DNA of 45,849 nucleotides, taken from positions 1 through 45,849 of the forward strand of contig NZ_CAACUY010000059.1 in the NCBI RefSeq assembly GCF_900659615.1. The letters run 5' to 3'. The notes beneath the pieces are model-generated. The model saw only the letters and a program-made list of their open reading frames with translations, was not told the origin of the DNA and did not search any database. Source of the stretch: Actinomadura fibrosa (GTDB lineage: Bacteria > Actinomycetota > Actinomycetes > Streptosporangiales > Streptosporangiaceae). A program made the translations under genes and the position numbers. This document shows positions 1 to 8,752 of this stretch, piece by piece (within the stretch, counting starts at the first letter, position 1; each line of letters begins with the position of its first letter).

Positions 1-17
1 GGGTGTTGGGGTTGGTC

Positions 18-136
18 GTTCGGTGGTTATGGCGAGAGGGAAACACCCGGTCCCATCCCGAACCCGGAAGTTAAGCCTCTCAGCGCCGATGGTACTGCAC
101 GGGAGACTGTGTGGGAGAGTAGGACACCGCCGGACT
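18..136 (+). rRNA. rrf: 5S ribosomal RNA
   Basis: The sequence matches the actinobacterial 5S pattern: the conserved block around GGTCCCATCCCGAACCCGGAA, the AGCGCCGATGGTACTGC stretch and GTGGGAGAGTAGG near the end. The 5' segment gttcggtgg (18-26) pairs with ccgccggac (127-135) to close helix I. Bases 1-17 are the tail of the spacer that would follow a 23S gene lying left of the window. The ends are set by the helix and may be off by a base or two. Confidence 0.95.
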
Positions 137-147
137 CATAGTGCAGG

Positions 148-176
148 AAGGCCCCGCCGTCACGGCGGGGCCTTCC
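148..176 (+). terminator. Terminator shared by 5S rRNA and the convergent tetR gene
   Basis: A 12-13 bp perfect GC-rich stem (148-160 with 161-174) with a very short loop follows the 5S gene. It ends in cctcatttct rather than a strong T-run, as is usual for high-GC actinomycetes. It abuts the tetR stop codon at 177, so it probably serves both directions. Confidence 0.8.
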
Positions 177-806
177 TCATTTCTCGGGACGGTCCAGGGC
201 CTTGTCCAGGGTTTTCGCCCATTCGGCCAGGAGGCGGGCGCGGCGGGCGGAGTCGTCGGTGAGCAGGGCGGCGAGGCCGAGGCCGCGGACGAGGTCGAGG
301 GTGGCTTGGACGGTTTCGCGGACGCCCGGAATCGACTCGTCCGCGCCGAGGGCCTCCACGGTCAGGCGGTGGGCTTCGCGGCCGACGCGGGCCTCCAGGG
401 GGAGGACCTGGGCGCGGAGTTGTTCGTCCGAGCTGGCCGCCACCCAGAGCTGGAGTGCCGCTCGGAAGAGCGGGCTGGTGTACATCTCGCCGAGCAGCCT
501 GACGACCTCCAGGGTGGAGGGGCGGCGGTCGGACGGCGCGTCCAGGCGCTCGCGCATCTGGGCGATCCGTACGGCGGAGCCGTACTCGACCGCCGCGGTG
601 ACCAGTTCCTCGCGGGTGCGGAAGTGGTGCTGGGCGGCGCCGCGGGAGACGCCGGCGCGTTCGGCGACCACGGCGACGGTGGTTCCGGCCCAGCCGACGG
701 ACGCGAGGCAGTCGACGGCGGCCTCCAGGAGCCGGCGGCGGGTCGCGCGGCTGCGGTCCTGCCGCGGCTCGCGGGAGGGTTCGCGGGAGGGCGCCTGGGT
801 GGTCAT
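177..806 (-). CDS. TetR/AcrR family transcriptional regulator (AtuR-like position)
   Basis: A 209-residue DNA-binding repressor. An N-terminal helix-turn-helix (about residues 18-65) has the family signature: RRRLLEAAVDCLASVGWAGT, then VAVVAERAGVSRGAAQHHF. A variable C-terminal ligand-binding domain follows. I chose the ATG at 806 because GGAG lies just upstream (GAGGAGACC-ATG); a longer frame to 866 would start inside the operator. It is divergent from the AtuA/carboxylase operon at 908, with the palindrome at 861-878 between them, so it most likely represses that operon and itself until a pathway acyl-CoA or acid binds. The ligand is not known. Confidence 0.9.
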   Translation of the reverse strand: MTTQAPSREPSREPRQDRSRATRRRLLEAAVDCLASVGWAGTTVAVVAERAGVSRGAAQHHFRTREELVTAAVEYGSAVRIAQMRERLDAPSDRRPSTLEVVRLLGEMYTSPLFRAALQLWVAASSDEQLRAQVLPLEARVGREAHRLTVEALGADESIPGVRETVQATLDLVRGLGLAALLTDDSARRARLLAEWAKTLDKALDRPEK

Positions 807-856
807 GGTCTCCTCGGCTCGGTACGGCTCCCAGTCAACCAAACGACCACCCGCAA

Positions 857-882
857 AAACAATCAAGCACGATTGATTTTTT
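857..882. promoter_or_regulatory. Palindromic operator between tetR and the atu-like operon
   Basis: AATCAA (861-866) and TTGATT (873-878) form a perfect inverted repeat with a 6-nt spacer. Further A/T pairing continues at 857-859 with 880-882 after one mismatch. It lies almost centrally in the 101-bp divergent intergenic region (807-907) and is the only AT-rich island there. TetR repressors normally bind such a site, so it is assigned to the adjacent regulator by inference. Confidence 0.65.
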
Positions 883-907
883 CGGGCGGGGCTGGCAGGG
901 TGCAGCC

Positions 908-2620
908 ATGGGCCAACCGTTGCGGATCGGCAACGCCTCGGGCTTCTACGGCGACCGCTTCTCCGCGGTGCGGGAGATGCTGGAAGGCGGGCCGCTGGAC
1001 GTCCTCACAGGGGACTACCTCGCCGAGCTGACGATGCTGATCCTGGGCCGGAGCAGGATGAAGGACCCGGACGGCGGGTACGCGTCGACGTTCCTGCGGC
1101 AGATGGAGGAGTGCCTCGGCCTCGCCGCCGAGCGCGGCACGAAGATCGTGACCAACGCCGGGGGCCTGAATCCGCGCGGGCTCGCCGACCGGTTGCGGGA
1201 GCTGGCCGGACGGCTCGGCATCGAGGTCGCCGTCGCCCATGTGGAGGGCGACGACCTGCTGCCGCGGGCCAAGGAGCTCGGGCTGGCCGACGCGCGGTAC
1301 GGCGAGCCGCTCACCGCCAACGCCTACCTGGGCGCCTGGGGGATCGCCGAGTGCCTGCGGGCCGGCGCGGACATCGTGGTGACCGGTCGCGTCACGGACG
1401 CGTCGCTGGTCACCGGGCCGGCCGCCGCGCACTTCGGCTGGGCGCGCGACGACTGGGACGCGCTGGCGGGCGCGACCGCCGCCGGGCACGTGCTGGAGTG
1501 CGGCGCGCAGGCGACGGGCGGCAACTTCGCCTTCTTCCAAGAAATCTACAACGTAAAGGCGCTGGGCTTTCCGGTCGCCGAGGTCGCCGCCGACGGCTCC
1601 AGCGTGATCACCAAGCATGACGGGACGGGCGGCGCGGTCACCGTCGAGACCGTCACCGCCCAGCTGCTCTACGAGATCGGCGGCCCGTCCTACGCGGGTC
1701 CCGACGTGACGGCGCGGTTCGACACGGTCGAGCTGGCGCAGGACGGCCCGGACCGGGTGCGGATCAGCGGTGTCCGCGGCGCCCCGCCGCCCGCGACGAC
1801 GAAGGTGTGCCTGAACCATCTCGGCGGCCACCGCAACGAGATGACCTTCGTGCTCACCGGCCTCGACATCGACGCCAAGGCCGCGTTCGCGCGCGCTCAG
1901 GTCGAGGCGGCCTTCGGGGACGACCCTCCGGCGCGCGTCGAGTGGACGCTCGTCGGCACCGCCGCGCCGGATCCGTCGACGCAGGGCGAGGCGACGGCCC
2001 TGCTGCGCTGCGCGGTCCTGGACCCGGATCCCGGGAAGGTCGGGCGGGCGTTCAGCGGCGCCGTCGTGGAGCTCGCCCTCGCCGGCTATCCGGGTTTCAC
2101 CATGACGTCCCCGCCCGGCAAGGGCGCTCCCTACGGGGTCTACAAGCCCGCGTTCGTCGCCAACGAGGAGATCGAGCACGTCGCGGTCCTGCCCGACGGC
2201 AGCCGCGTCGTCATCGCCCCGGCTCCGGAGACGGCCGCGATCGTCGAAGCGCCGCACGAGGCTCCCGTGGCTCGCGCGGAGGAAGGGTCGACCGTCCGTG
2301 TCCCGCTCGGACGGGTCGCGGGGGCGCGGAGCGGCGACAAGGGCGGCGACGCCAACATCGGCGTGTGGGCGCGGACGGACGCGCAGTGGCGCTGGCTGGA
2401 GCCCTTCCTCACGGTCGAGCGGCTGGGGGAGCTGCTGCCCGAAACGCGGGACCATGCCGTCCGGCGCTATGTCCTGCCGAACCTCCGCGCGGTCAACTTC
2501 GTCGTTGAAGGGCTGTTGCAGGAGGGTGTGTCCGCCTCGACCCGGTTCGATCCGCAGGGCAAGGCCCTGGGGGAGTGGCTGCGGTCCCGTCTCGTCGACA
2601 TCCCGGAGGCCGTCCTTTGA
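908..2620 (+). CDS. atuA: Acyclic terpene utilisation AtuA family protein (DUF1446)
   Basis: This 570-residue protein begins with RIGNASGFYGDRFSA, the opening of the AtuA/DUF1446 family, and keeps the glycine-rich segments TNAGGLNPRG, TGRVTDASLVTGPA and the C-terminal ARSGDKGGDANIGVWA. The C-terminal extension (from about residue 465) is the small AtuA-like domain often fused to the main one. In Pseudomonas, AtuA is needed for growth on citronellol/geraniol, but its reaction is unsettled. It is the first gene of an operon whose stop overlaps the TTG start of the carboxyltransferase. In actinomycetes this family also sits beside leucine-type carboxylases, so the exact substrate class is open. 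Confidence 0.85.
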   Translation: MGQPLRIGNASGFYGDRFSAVREMLEGGPLDVLTGDYLAELTMLILGRSRMKDPDGGYASTFLRQMEECLGLAAERGTKIVTNAGGLNPRGLADRLRELAGRLGIEVAVAHVEGDDLLPRAKELGLADARYGEPLTANAYLGAWGIAECLRAGADIVVTGRVTDASLVTGPAAAHFGWARDDWDALAGATAAGHVLECGAQATGGNFAFFQEIYNVKALGFPVAEVAADGSSVITKHDGTGGAVTVETVTAQLLYEIGGPSYAGPDVTARFDTVELAQDGPDRVRISGVRGAPPPATTKVCLNHLGGHRNEMTFVLTGLDIDAKAAFARAQVEAAFGDDPPARVEWTLVGTAAPDPSTQGEATALLRCAVLDPDPGKVGRAFSGAVVELALAGYPGFTMTSPPGKGAPYGVYKPAFVANEEIEHVAVLPDGSRVVIAPAPETAAIVEAPHEAPVARAEEGSTVRVPLGRVAGARSGDKGGDANIGVWARTDAQWRWLEPFLTVERLGELLPETRDHAVRRYVLPNLRAVNFVVEGLLQEGVSASTRFDPQGKALGEWLRSRLVDIPEAVL

Positions 2621-4209
2621 CCTTCAGAAGCACGCTCGACCCGCACGGCCCCGAGTACCGGGAGCGCCGCGCGGCGATGCTGGAGAAGCTGGCGGCGCTG
2701 GACGCCGAGCACGCGAAGGCCCTGGAGGGCGGTGGCGAGAAGTACGTCGCGCGGCACCGGAAGCGCGGGAAGCTGCTGGCGCGCGAGCGCATCGAGCTGC
2801 TCCTCGATCCCGACTCGCCGTTCCTGGAGCTGAGCCCGCTCGCCGCGTGGGGGAGCGACTTCCCGGTCGGCGCGAGCGTCGTGACCGGCATCGGGGTCGT
2901 CGAGGGCGTCGAGTGCATGATCGTGGCGAACGACCCGACGGTGCGGGGCGGCTCCAGCAATCCGTGGACGGTGAAGAAGAGCTTCCGGGCGTCCGACATC
3001 GCGCTGGAGAACCGGCTCCCGGTGATCAACCTGGTGGAGTCGGGCGGCGCGGACCTGCCGACGCAGAAGGAGATCTTCATTCCGGGCGGGCGGATGTTCC
3101 GCGACCTGACCCGGCTGTCGGCGGCGGGCATCCCGACGATCGCGCTGGTGTTCGGCAACTCCACGGCGGGCGGGGCGTACATCCCGGGCATGTGCGACCA
3201 CGTGGTCATGGTGAAGGAGCGCGCGAAGGTGTTCCTCGGCGGGCCGCCGCTGGTGAAGATGGCGACCGGTGAGGAGGCCGACGACGAGGAGCTGGGCGGC
3301 GCCGAGATGCACGCCCGCACGTCCGGGCTGGCCGACTACATGGCGGTGGACGAGGCGGACGCGCTGCGGCTCGGCCGGCAGATCGTGAAGGGGCTGAACC
3401 ACCGGCGGCTCGGCCCGGCGCCGGGGCCCGTGGTGGAGCCGCTGTACGACGCGGAGGAGCTGGCGGGGATCGTCCCGGAGGACCTGAAGGTCCCGTTCGA
3501 CCCGCGTGAGGTGATCGTCCGCATCGCGGACGGCTCGGAGTTCGACGAGTTCAAGCCGCTGTACGGGACGAGCCTCGTCACCGGCTGGACGCGGATCCAC
3601 GGCTATCCGGTCGGGGTGCTGGCGAACGCGCGGGGCGTGCTGTTCGGCGCGGAGGCGCAGAAGGCGGCGCAGTTCATCCAGCTCGCGAACCAGGCGGACA
3701 CGCCGCTGCTGTTCCTGCACAACACGACGGGCTACATGGTCGGCAGGGAGTACGAGCAGGCGGGGATCATCAAGCACGGCGCCCTGATGATCAACGCGGT
3801 GGCGAACAGCCGGGTGCCGCACCTGACGGTGGTGATGGGCGCCTCGTACGGCGCCGGGAACTACGGCATGTGCGGCCGCGCCTACGATCCACGGTTCCTG
3901 TTCAGCTGGCCGAGCGCGAAGTCGGCGGTGATGGGCCCGCAGCAGCTCGCGGGCGTGCTGTCGATCGTGGCGCGGCAGGCGGCGGAGGCGCGCGGGCAGG
4001 TCTACGACGAGGAGGGGGACCGCGCGATGCGGGAGATGGTGGAAGCGCAGATCGAGGCGGAGTCGCTGCCGTTCTTCCTGTCGGGGCGGCTGTACGACGA
4101 CGGTGTGATCGATCCGCGCGACACCCGGACCGTCCTCGGGCTGTGCCTGTCCGTCGTCCACAACGCGCCCGTGCGCGGAGCCGACGGCTTCGGCGTCTTC
4201 CGGATGTGA
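2617..4209 (+). CDS. Acyl-CoA carboxylase carboxyltransferase (beta) subunit, AtuC/LiuB-like
   Basis: A 530-residue biotin-dependent carboxyltransferase. The N-terminal half binds the acyl-CoA (ARERIELLLDPDSPFLELS, FGNSTAGGAYIPGMCDH with an oxyanion-hole region). The C-terminal half binds carboxybiotin (LFLHNTTGYMVGREYE, GASYGAGNYGMCGRAY). Length and motifs match the methylcrotonyl-CoA/geranyl-CoA carboxylase branch. The start is TTG at 2617, overlapping the atuA TGA as TTGA, with GGAGG seven bases upstream; an upstream GTG at 2575 has no such site. It pairs with the alpha subunit encoded next. Sequence alone cannot decide between 3-methylcrotonyl-CoA and geranyl-CoA. Confidence 0.92.
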   Translation: MTFRSTLDPHGPEYRERRAAMLEKLAALDAEHAKALEGGGEKYVARHRKRGKLLARERIELLLDPDSPFLELSPLAAWGSDFPVGASVVTGIGVVEGVECMIVANDPTVRGGSSNPWTVKKSFRASDIALENRLPVINLVESGGADLPTQKEIFIPGGRMFRDLTRLSAAGIPTIALVFGNSTAGGAYIPGMCDHVVMVKERAKVFLGGPPLVKMATGEEADDEELGGAEMHARTSGLADYMAVDEADALRLGRQIVKGLNHRRLGPAPGPVVEPLYDAEELAGIVPEDLKVPFDPREVIVRIADGSEFDEFKPLYGTSLVTGWTRIHGYPVGVLANARGVLFGAEAQKAAQFIQLANQADTPLLFLHNTTGYMVGREYEQAGIIKHGALMINAVANSRVPHLTVVMGASYGAGNYGMCGRAYDPRFLFSWPSAKSAVMGPQQLAGVLSIVARQAAEARGQVYDEEGDRAMREMVEAQIEAESLPFFLSGRLYDDGVIDPRDTRTVLGLCLSVVHNAPVRGADGFGVFRM

Positions 4210-4217
4210 GCGATCAA

Positions 4218-6188
4218 ATGATCAAGAGACTGCTGGTCGCCAACCGCGGCGAGATCGCGCGCCGGGTGTTCCGGGCCTGCCGGGACCTCGGGATCGGGAC
4301 GGTCGCCGTCCACTCCGATCCGGACGCGGGCGCTCCGCACGTCCGGGAGGCGGATGTGGCGGGGCGGCTGCCCGGTGCCGCGCCCGCGGACACCTACCTC
4401 GCGTCCGCGCTGCTGCTGGACGTGGCGCGCCGGGCCGGGGCCGACGCCGTCCACCCCGGTTACGGCTTCCTGTCGGAGAACGCGGACTTCGCCCGCGCGG
4501 TCATCGACGCCGGGCTGGTCTGGGTCGGCCCGCCGCCCGCGGCGATCGCGGCGATGGGCTCGAAGATCGAGGCGAAGAAGCTGATGGCGGCGGCGGGCGT
4601 GCCGGTGCTGCCCGAGCTGGATCCCGCGCGGGTGGCGGCGGAGGACCTGCCGCTGCTGGTGAAGGCGTCCGCGGGCGGCGGCGGGCGCGGCATGCGGGTC
4701 GTCCGTGACGCGGCGGACCTGGCCGAGGCGGTCGCCGGGGCGCGCCGCGAGGCGGAGTCGGCGTTCGGCGACCCGACCGTGTTCTGCGAGCCGCTGCTGG
4801 AGCGGGCCCGGCACATCGAGGTGCAGGTCCTCGCCGACGCGCACGGGACGGTGTGGACGCTGGGGGAGCGCGAGTGCTCGATCCAGCGCCGCCACCAGAA
4901 GATCGTGGAGGAGGCGCCGTCGCCCGCGGTCGGGCCGGAGCTGCGCGCCGCGCTGTGCGGGGCGGCGGCGGACGCGGCCCGCGCCATCGGGTACGTCGGC
5001 GCGGGGACGGTCGAGTTCATGCTGGCGCCCGACGGCCGGTTCTTCTTCCTGGAGGTCAACACCCGCCTCCAGGTCGAGCATCCGGTCACCGAGTGCGTGT
5101 ACGGGGTCGACCTCGTCCGGCTCCAGATTGAGATCGCCGAGGGCGCCCGCCTCCCGGACGCGGCGCCGGAGCCGCGCGGGCACGCAATCGAGGTGCGCCT
5201 GTACGCCGAGGACCCGGCGCTGGACTGGCGGCCCGCGAGCGGTACGCTGCACACTTTCGAGGTGCCGGGCGTGGACGCGGAGTTCGCCGTCCCGGCCGGG
5301 TCCGCCGGGTCGGGGCTGCGGCTGGACAGCGGTGTGGAGAGCGGCGCCGAGGTCGGCGTCCACTACGACCCGATGCTCGCCAAGGTGATCGCCTGGGCGC
5401 CCACCCGGCGGGCGGCGGCGCGGCGGCTCGCGGCGGGCCTGCGCGGTGCCCGCGTCCACGGCCTCACCACGAACCGGGACCTGCTCGTCCGCGTGCTGGA
5501 GGAGCCGGGCTTCCTGGACGGCGAGACCGACACCGGCTACCTCGACCGGATCGGCCTGGACGTCCTCGCCGCGCCCCTCGCGGACGACGAGGCCGTGCGG
5601 GTGTCGGCGCTGGCGGCGGCGCTCGCGGCCGCCGCCGCCGAGCGGGCGTCGGCGCGGGTGCTCGGCGGCCTGCCGTCCGGGTGGCGGAACGTGCGGTCGC
5701 AGCCGCAGCGCCGCGCGTACGAGGGGCCGTCCGGCACGGTCGAGGTGGACTACGTCTTCGGCCGGGACGGGCTGGTGTCGGAGCTGTGCCCGGGAGTGTC
5801 CCTGGTGAGCGCCACGCCGTCCGAGGTCGTCCTCGACCGCGGCGGGCTGCGGGAGACGTTCGCCGTCGCGACCGCGGGCGTGGCCGTCCATGTCGATTCG
5901 CGGTTCGGGCCGGTGGCGCTCACGGCCGTGCCGCGGTTCGCCGATCCGAGCGACCGGATCGCTCCGGGCTCGCTGCTCGCGCCGATGCCGGGCACGGTCG
6001 TGCGCGTCGAGACCGAGGCCGGCGCGACGGTCGCCGAAGGGCAGACCCTGCTCGTCCTGGAGGCGATGAAGATGGAGCACCGCATCGCCGCCCCCTCCGC
6101 CGGGACCGTGGCGGAACTCAACGTCGGCGCGGGGCGGCAGGTCGAGGCCGGCGCCGTCCTCGCCGTGATCGAAGGGACCCCCGAGTGA
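4218..6188 (+). CDS. Acyl-CoA carboxylase alpha subunit (biotin carboxylase + BCCP), AtuF/LiuD-like
   Basis: This 656-residue protein carboxylates its own biotin using ATP and bicarbonate. It opens with the typical IKRLLVANRGEIARRVFRAC. The ATP-grasp glycine loop is KASAGGGGRGMRVV, followed by the catalytic FLEVNTRLQVEHPVTE. A C-terminal biotinyl domain carries the AMKM motif with the modified lysine at residue 618 (codon 6069-6071). An in-frame GTG at 4206 overlaps the previous stop (GTGA) and would add four residues; either start is possible. The middle linker (about 500-575) is the BT domain that contacts the beta subunit. It acts with the 2617-4209 product in the cytosol. Confidence 0.92.
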   Translation: MIKRLLVANRGEIARRVFRACRDLGIGTVAVHSDPDAGAPHVREADVAGRLPGAAPADTYLASALLLDVARRAGADAVHPGYGFLSENADFARAVIDAGLVWVGPPPAAIAAMGSKIEAKKLMAAAGVPVLPELDPARVAAEDLPLLVKASAGGGGRGMRVVRDAADLAEAVAGARREAESAFGDPTVFCEPLLERARHIEVQVLADAHGTVWTLGERECSIQRRHQKIVEEAPSPAVGPELRAALCGAAADAARAIGYVGAGTVEFMLAPDGRFFFLEVNTRLQVEHPVTECVYGVDLVRLQIEIAEGARLPDAAPEPRGHAIEVRLYAEDPALDWRPASGTLHTFEVPGVDAEFAVPAGSAGSGLRLDSGVESGAEVGVHYDPMLAKVIAWAPTRRAAARRLAAGLRGARVHGLTTNRDLLVRVLEEPGFLDGETDTGYLDRIGLDVLAAPLADDEAVRVSALAAALAAAAAERASARVLGGLPSGWRNVRSQPQRRAYEGPSGTVEVDYVFGRDGLVSELCPGVSLVSATPSEVVLDRGGLRETFAVATAGVAVHVDSRFGPVALTAVPRFADPSDRIAPGSLLAPMPGTVVRVETEAGATVAEGQTLLVLEAMKMEHRIAAPSAGTVAELNVGAGRQVEAGAVLAVIEGTPE

Positions 6189-7339
6189 GCTTCATCGAGA
6201 CCGAGGAGCGGCGGGCGCTGCGCGCCGCGGTCGCCGAGCTCGGCGCGAAGTACGGCCCGTCCTACTACGTGGCGAAGGCGAAGGCCGGTGAGAAGACCGA
6301 CGAGCTGTGGGCCGAGGCCGGACGGCTCGGCTACCTCGGCGTCAACGTGCCCGAGGAGTACGGCGGCGGGGGCGGCGGCATCGGCGACCTCGCCGCGGTC
6401 TGCGAGGAGCTCGCCGCGGCGGGCTGCCCGCTGCTGCTCATGGTCGTCTCCCCGGCCATCTGCGCCACGATCATCGCCCGGTCCGGGACGGAGGCGCAGA
6501 AGAAGCACTGGCTGCCGCGCTTCGCCGACGGCTCGGTGAAGATGGCGTTCGCGATCACCGAGCCGGACGCGGGGTCCAACTCGCACCGGATCACGACCAC
6601 GGCGCGCCGCGACGGCGACGGCTGGGTCCTCAGCGGGCAGAAGACGTTCATCTCCGGCGTGGACGAGGCCGACGCGGTCCTGTTCGTCAGCCGCAGCGCC
6701 GACCAGCAGGGCAACCTGCGCCCGTCGCTGTTCATCGTCCCGACGGACGCGCCCGGCTTCAGCTGGACGCCGATCGACATGGAGATCGTGTCGCCGGAGA
6801 AGCAGTTCATCTGCCACCTCGACGACGTCCGGCTGCCCTACGACGCGCTCGTCGGCGACGAGGACGGCGGCCTCCTCCAGCTGTTCGCCGGGCTGAACCC
6901 GGAGCGGATCATGGCGTCCGCGATGGGCGCCGGGATCGGCCGGCTCGCGCTCGGCAAGGCCATCGCCTACGCCAAGGACCGGCAGGTCTTCAGGACGCCG
7001 ATCGGCGCCCACCAGGGCCTCGCGCACCCGCTCGCCGCCGCCAAGATCGAGCTGGAGCTCGCGCGGCTGATGGCCCAGAAGGCCGCCTGGCTGTACGACG
7101 AGGGCGACGACATGGGCGCCGGCGAGGCCGCGAACATGGCCAAGTACGCCACCGCCGAGGCCGCGATCCACGCCGTGGACCAGGCGATCCAGACGCACGG
7201 CGGCAACGGCCTCACCACCGAGTACGGCGTCGGCATGCTCGCCGGGGTCGTCCGCCTCATGCGGATCGCCCCGGTCAGCCGCGAGATGATCCTCAACTTC
7301 GTCGCGCAGCACTCGCTGGGGCTGCCCAAGTCGTACTGA
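6185..7339 (+). CDS. Acyl-CoA dehydrogenase (AtuD/LiuA-like position)
   Basis: This 384-residue FAD flavoprotein introduces the alpha-beta double bond in an acyl-CoA, the step before carboxylation. It shows the FAD-binding signature AFAITEPDAGSNSHRITT, the middle beta domain, and the C-terminal QTHGGNGLTTEYGVG that contacts the other subunit's FAD. The GTG start at 6185 overlaps the preceding stop (GTGA), which implies translational coupling. The short motif that carries the catalytic glutamate in many family members (YEGT) is not seen; the aligned stretch reads PVSREM, as I recall for AtuD-type homologues. The stop lies inside a three-copy 15-bp repeat (7326-7370). Confidence 0.9.
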   Translation: MSFIETEERRALRAAVAELGAKYGPSYYVAKAKAGEKTDELWAEAGRLGYLGVNVPEEYGGGGGGIGDLAAVCEELAAAGCPLLLMVVSPAICATIIARSGTEAQKKHWLPRFADGSVKMAFAITEPDAGSNSHRITTTARRDGDGWVLSGQKTFISGVDEADAVLFVSRSADQQGNLRPSLFIVPTDAPGFSWTPIDMEIVSPEKQFICHLDDVRLPYDALVGDEDGGLLQLFAGLNPERIMASAMGAGIGRLALGKAIAYAKDRQVFRTPIGAHQGLAHPLAAAKIELELARLMAQKAAWLYDEGDDMGAGEAANMAKYATAEAAIHAVDQAIQTHGGNGLTTEYGVGMLAGVVRLMRIAPVSREMILNFVAQHSLGLPKSY

Positions 7340-7370
7340 GCCACGTCGTACTCAGCCAAGTCGTACTCGG
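7326..7370 (+). repeat. Three tandem 15-bp repeats across the acyl-CoA dehydrogenase stop codon
   Basis: Units 7326-7340, 7341-7355 and 7356-7370 follow ccaNgtcgtactSRg and differ by only 1-3 bases from each other. The first contains the last sense codons and the TGA (7337-7339). In the second and third copies the TGA has become TCA or TCG, so they are non-coding copies of the gene end. Confidence 0.85.
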
Positions 7371-7450
7371 TAGGTAGATGACGGGGGAGGGGCGGGCGCC
7401 GTACACTCTCGACGTTTCCGCGTCCCGACCGCCTCAGTTAGGGGCTCTCG

Positions 7451-8683
7451 TTGTACGGCCCTCCTCCCCTCCCGCCGCCCGTCCCGCCGTCCCCGGTACC
7501 GGTGCCCGTGCCGGACGCCGCACCGGCCGCGGGCGCGCCGCGCGGTCGCCGCCTCGGCGCGTGGGGCGTCGACACCGCCCTGCTCGTCGCGGTGGCCGGG
7601 CTCCTCGCCGCGATGACCTGGGGCCGCCTCCACGCCCTGCTGGTGGACGACCTGTGGTGGAAGGCGCTCACGGCGACCGGGGGGCTGCTGCTGTCCGGCG
7701 GCGACGCCCAGCAGGCCGCCGAGGACTTCGGCGCCGGGGTGTGGGCGACGATCTCCTCCGACATCCAGCAGGCCCTGCTGCTGCTCGTGCTCGCCGAGCT
7801 GCTCTACCACTTCGCCGCGCAGGCGTGGGCGGGCCGCACCCTCGGCAAGGCCGCCCTGGACCTGCGCGTGGACGCCGCGAACGACACCGGGCTCGGAAAG
7901 GCGCAGGCCTTCCGCCGCGCCCTCGTCACCACCGCCGGCGGCACCGGCCTGTACTGCCTGGCCTGGGTCCTGCTCCTGGAGGGGCTGTTCTTCCTCTCCC
8001 TCGTCGTCTGGTTCGCCGCGCTCGCCGTCTTCGTGGCCAACAGCGCCCCCGCCCTGATCGGCCGCCGCCGCCGGACCCTCGCCGACCTCGTCGCCGGGAC
8101 CGCCGTCGTCCGCGCCGGCGCCTACCGCCGCGCCGCCGAGCTGGCCGTCCAGGGCGCGGGCATGGCCTGGGACGGCACCCAGGCCGCCGGGCAGGTCGCG
8201 GGCCAGGCCGTCCGCGAGAACGCCGCCCGGCTGGCGCAGGCCGAGCAGATGCGGCGCGCCCTGGAGTCCGAGCAGGCCCGCCGCCTCCAGGACCTCGGCC
8301 GCCAGTCCGCCGGGAAGGTCCGCGACGCGATGACGGGCGAGCGGTCGCAGCAGGTCCAGGACATGGGCAAGCGCCTCGGCGGCCGCCTCAAGAACGCCTA
8401 CGAGGACCGGCGCGCCGCCCGCACGGACCAGCCGGGGCCCCTTCCTCCGGCCGTCCCTCCGGCCGTGGCGGGGGTGGGGCAGCAGCCCGCGCTCCCGCCG
8501 CCCCAGCCGTACCACAACCCCTATGTCCCGCCGCAGGGCGCCTACGCCCAGTACCCGCAGGCCTACCCGCAAGCGACTCCCGAGCCGCCCTACGCGAACC
8601 AGCCGCCGTACGCCGCGCCGCAACCCCTCTCCGGCGGTCAGAACGAAACAGATGAAGACGGAAGGCGTCCAGAACATCCCTGA
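7451..8683 (+). CDS. RDD family integral membrane protein with proline-rich tails
   Basis: A 410-residue membrane protein. Residues 1-30 are proline-rich. The RDD domain (about 30-220) starts with RRLGAWGVDTALLVAVAGLLAA, where the family Arg and Asp are conserved, and continues through several hydrophobic helices to NSAPALIGRRRRTLADLVAGT. A cytosolic helical, Gln/Arg-rich segment (about 225-325) and a Pro/Tyr/Gln-rich low-complexity tail follow. The start is TTG at 7451 with AGGGG six bases upstream. RDD proteins have been linked to transport and stress, but no single function is established. It stands alone after a 111-bp gap. Confidence 0.8.
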   Translation: MYGPPPLPPPVPPSPVPVPVPDAAPAAGAPRGRRLGAWGVDTALLVAVAGLLAAMTWGRLHALLVDDLWWKALTATGGLLLSGGDAQQAAEDFGAGVWATISSDIQQALLLLVLAELLYHFAAQAWAGRTLGKAALDLRVDAANDTGLGKAQAFRRALVTTAGGTGLYCLAWVLLLEGLFFLSLVVWFAALAVFVANSAPALIGRRRRTLADLVAGTAVVRAGAYRRAAELAVQGAGMAWDGTQAAGQVAGQAVRENAARLAQAEQMRRALESEQARRLQDLGRQSAGKVRDAMTGERSQQVQDMGKRLGGRLKNAYEDRRAARTDQPGPLPPAVPPAVAGVGQQPALPPPQPYHNPYVPPQGAYAQYPQAYPQATPEPPYANQPPYAAPQPLSGGQNETDEDGRRPEHP

Positions 8684-8752
8684 TCCGTCCGAAACCGCTT
8701 GCTCTCCGGGGTTCATCACTGACAGGCTGTGATGGTCGGCGGGAGGGCGTCC

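Noticed and set aside
2467..4161. Long minus-strand open frame of 564 codons opposite the carboxyltransferase
   Set aside because: It is composition-driven antisense frame. The plus-strand protein has clear family motifs and the minus product is Arg/His/Asp low complexity.
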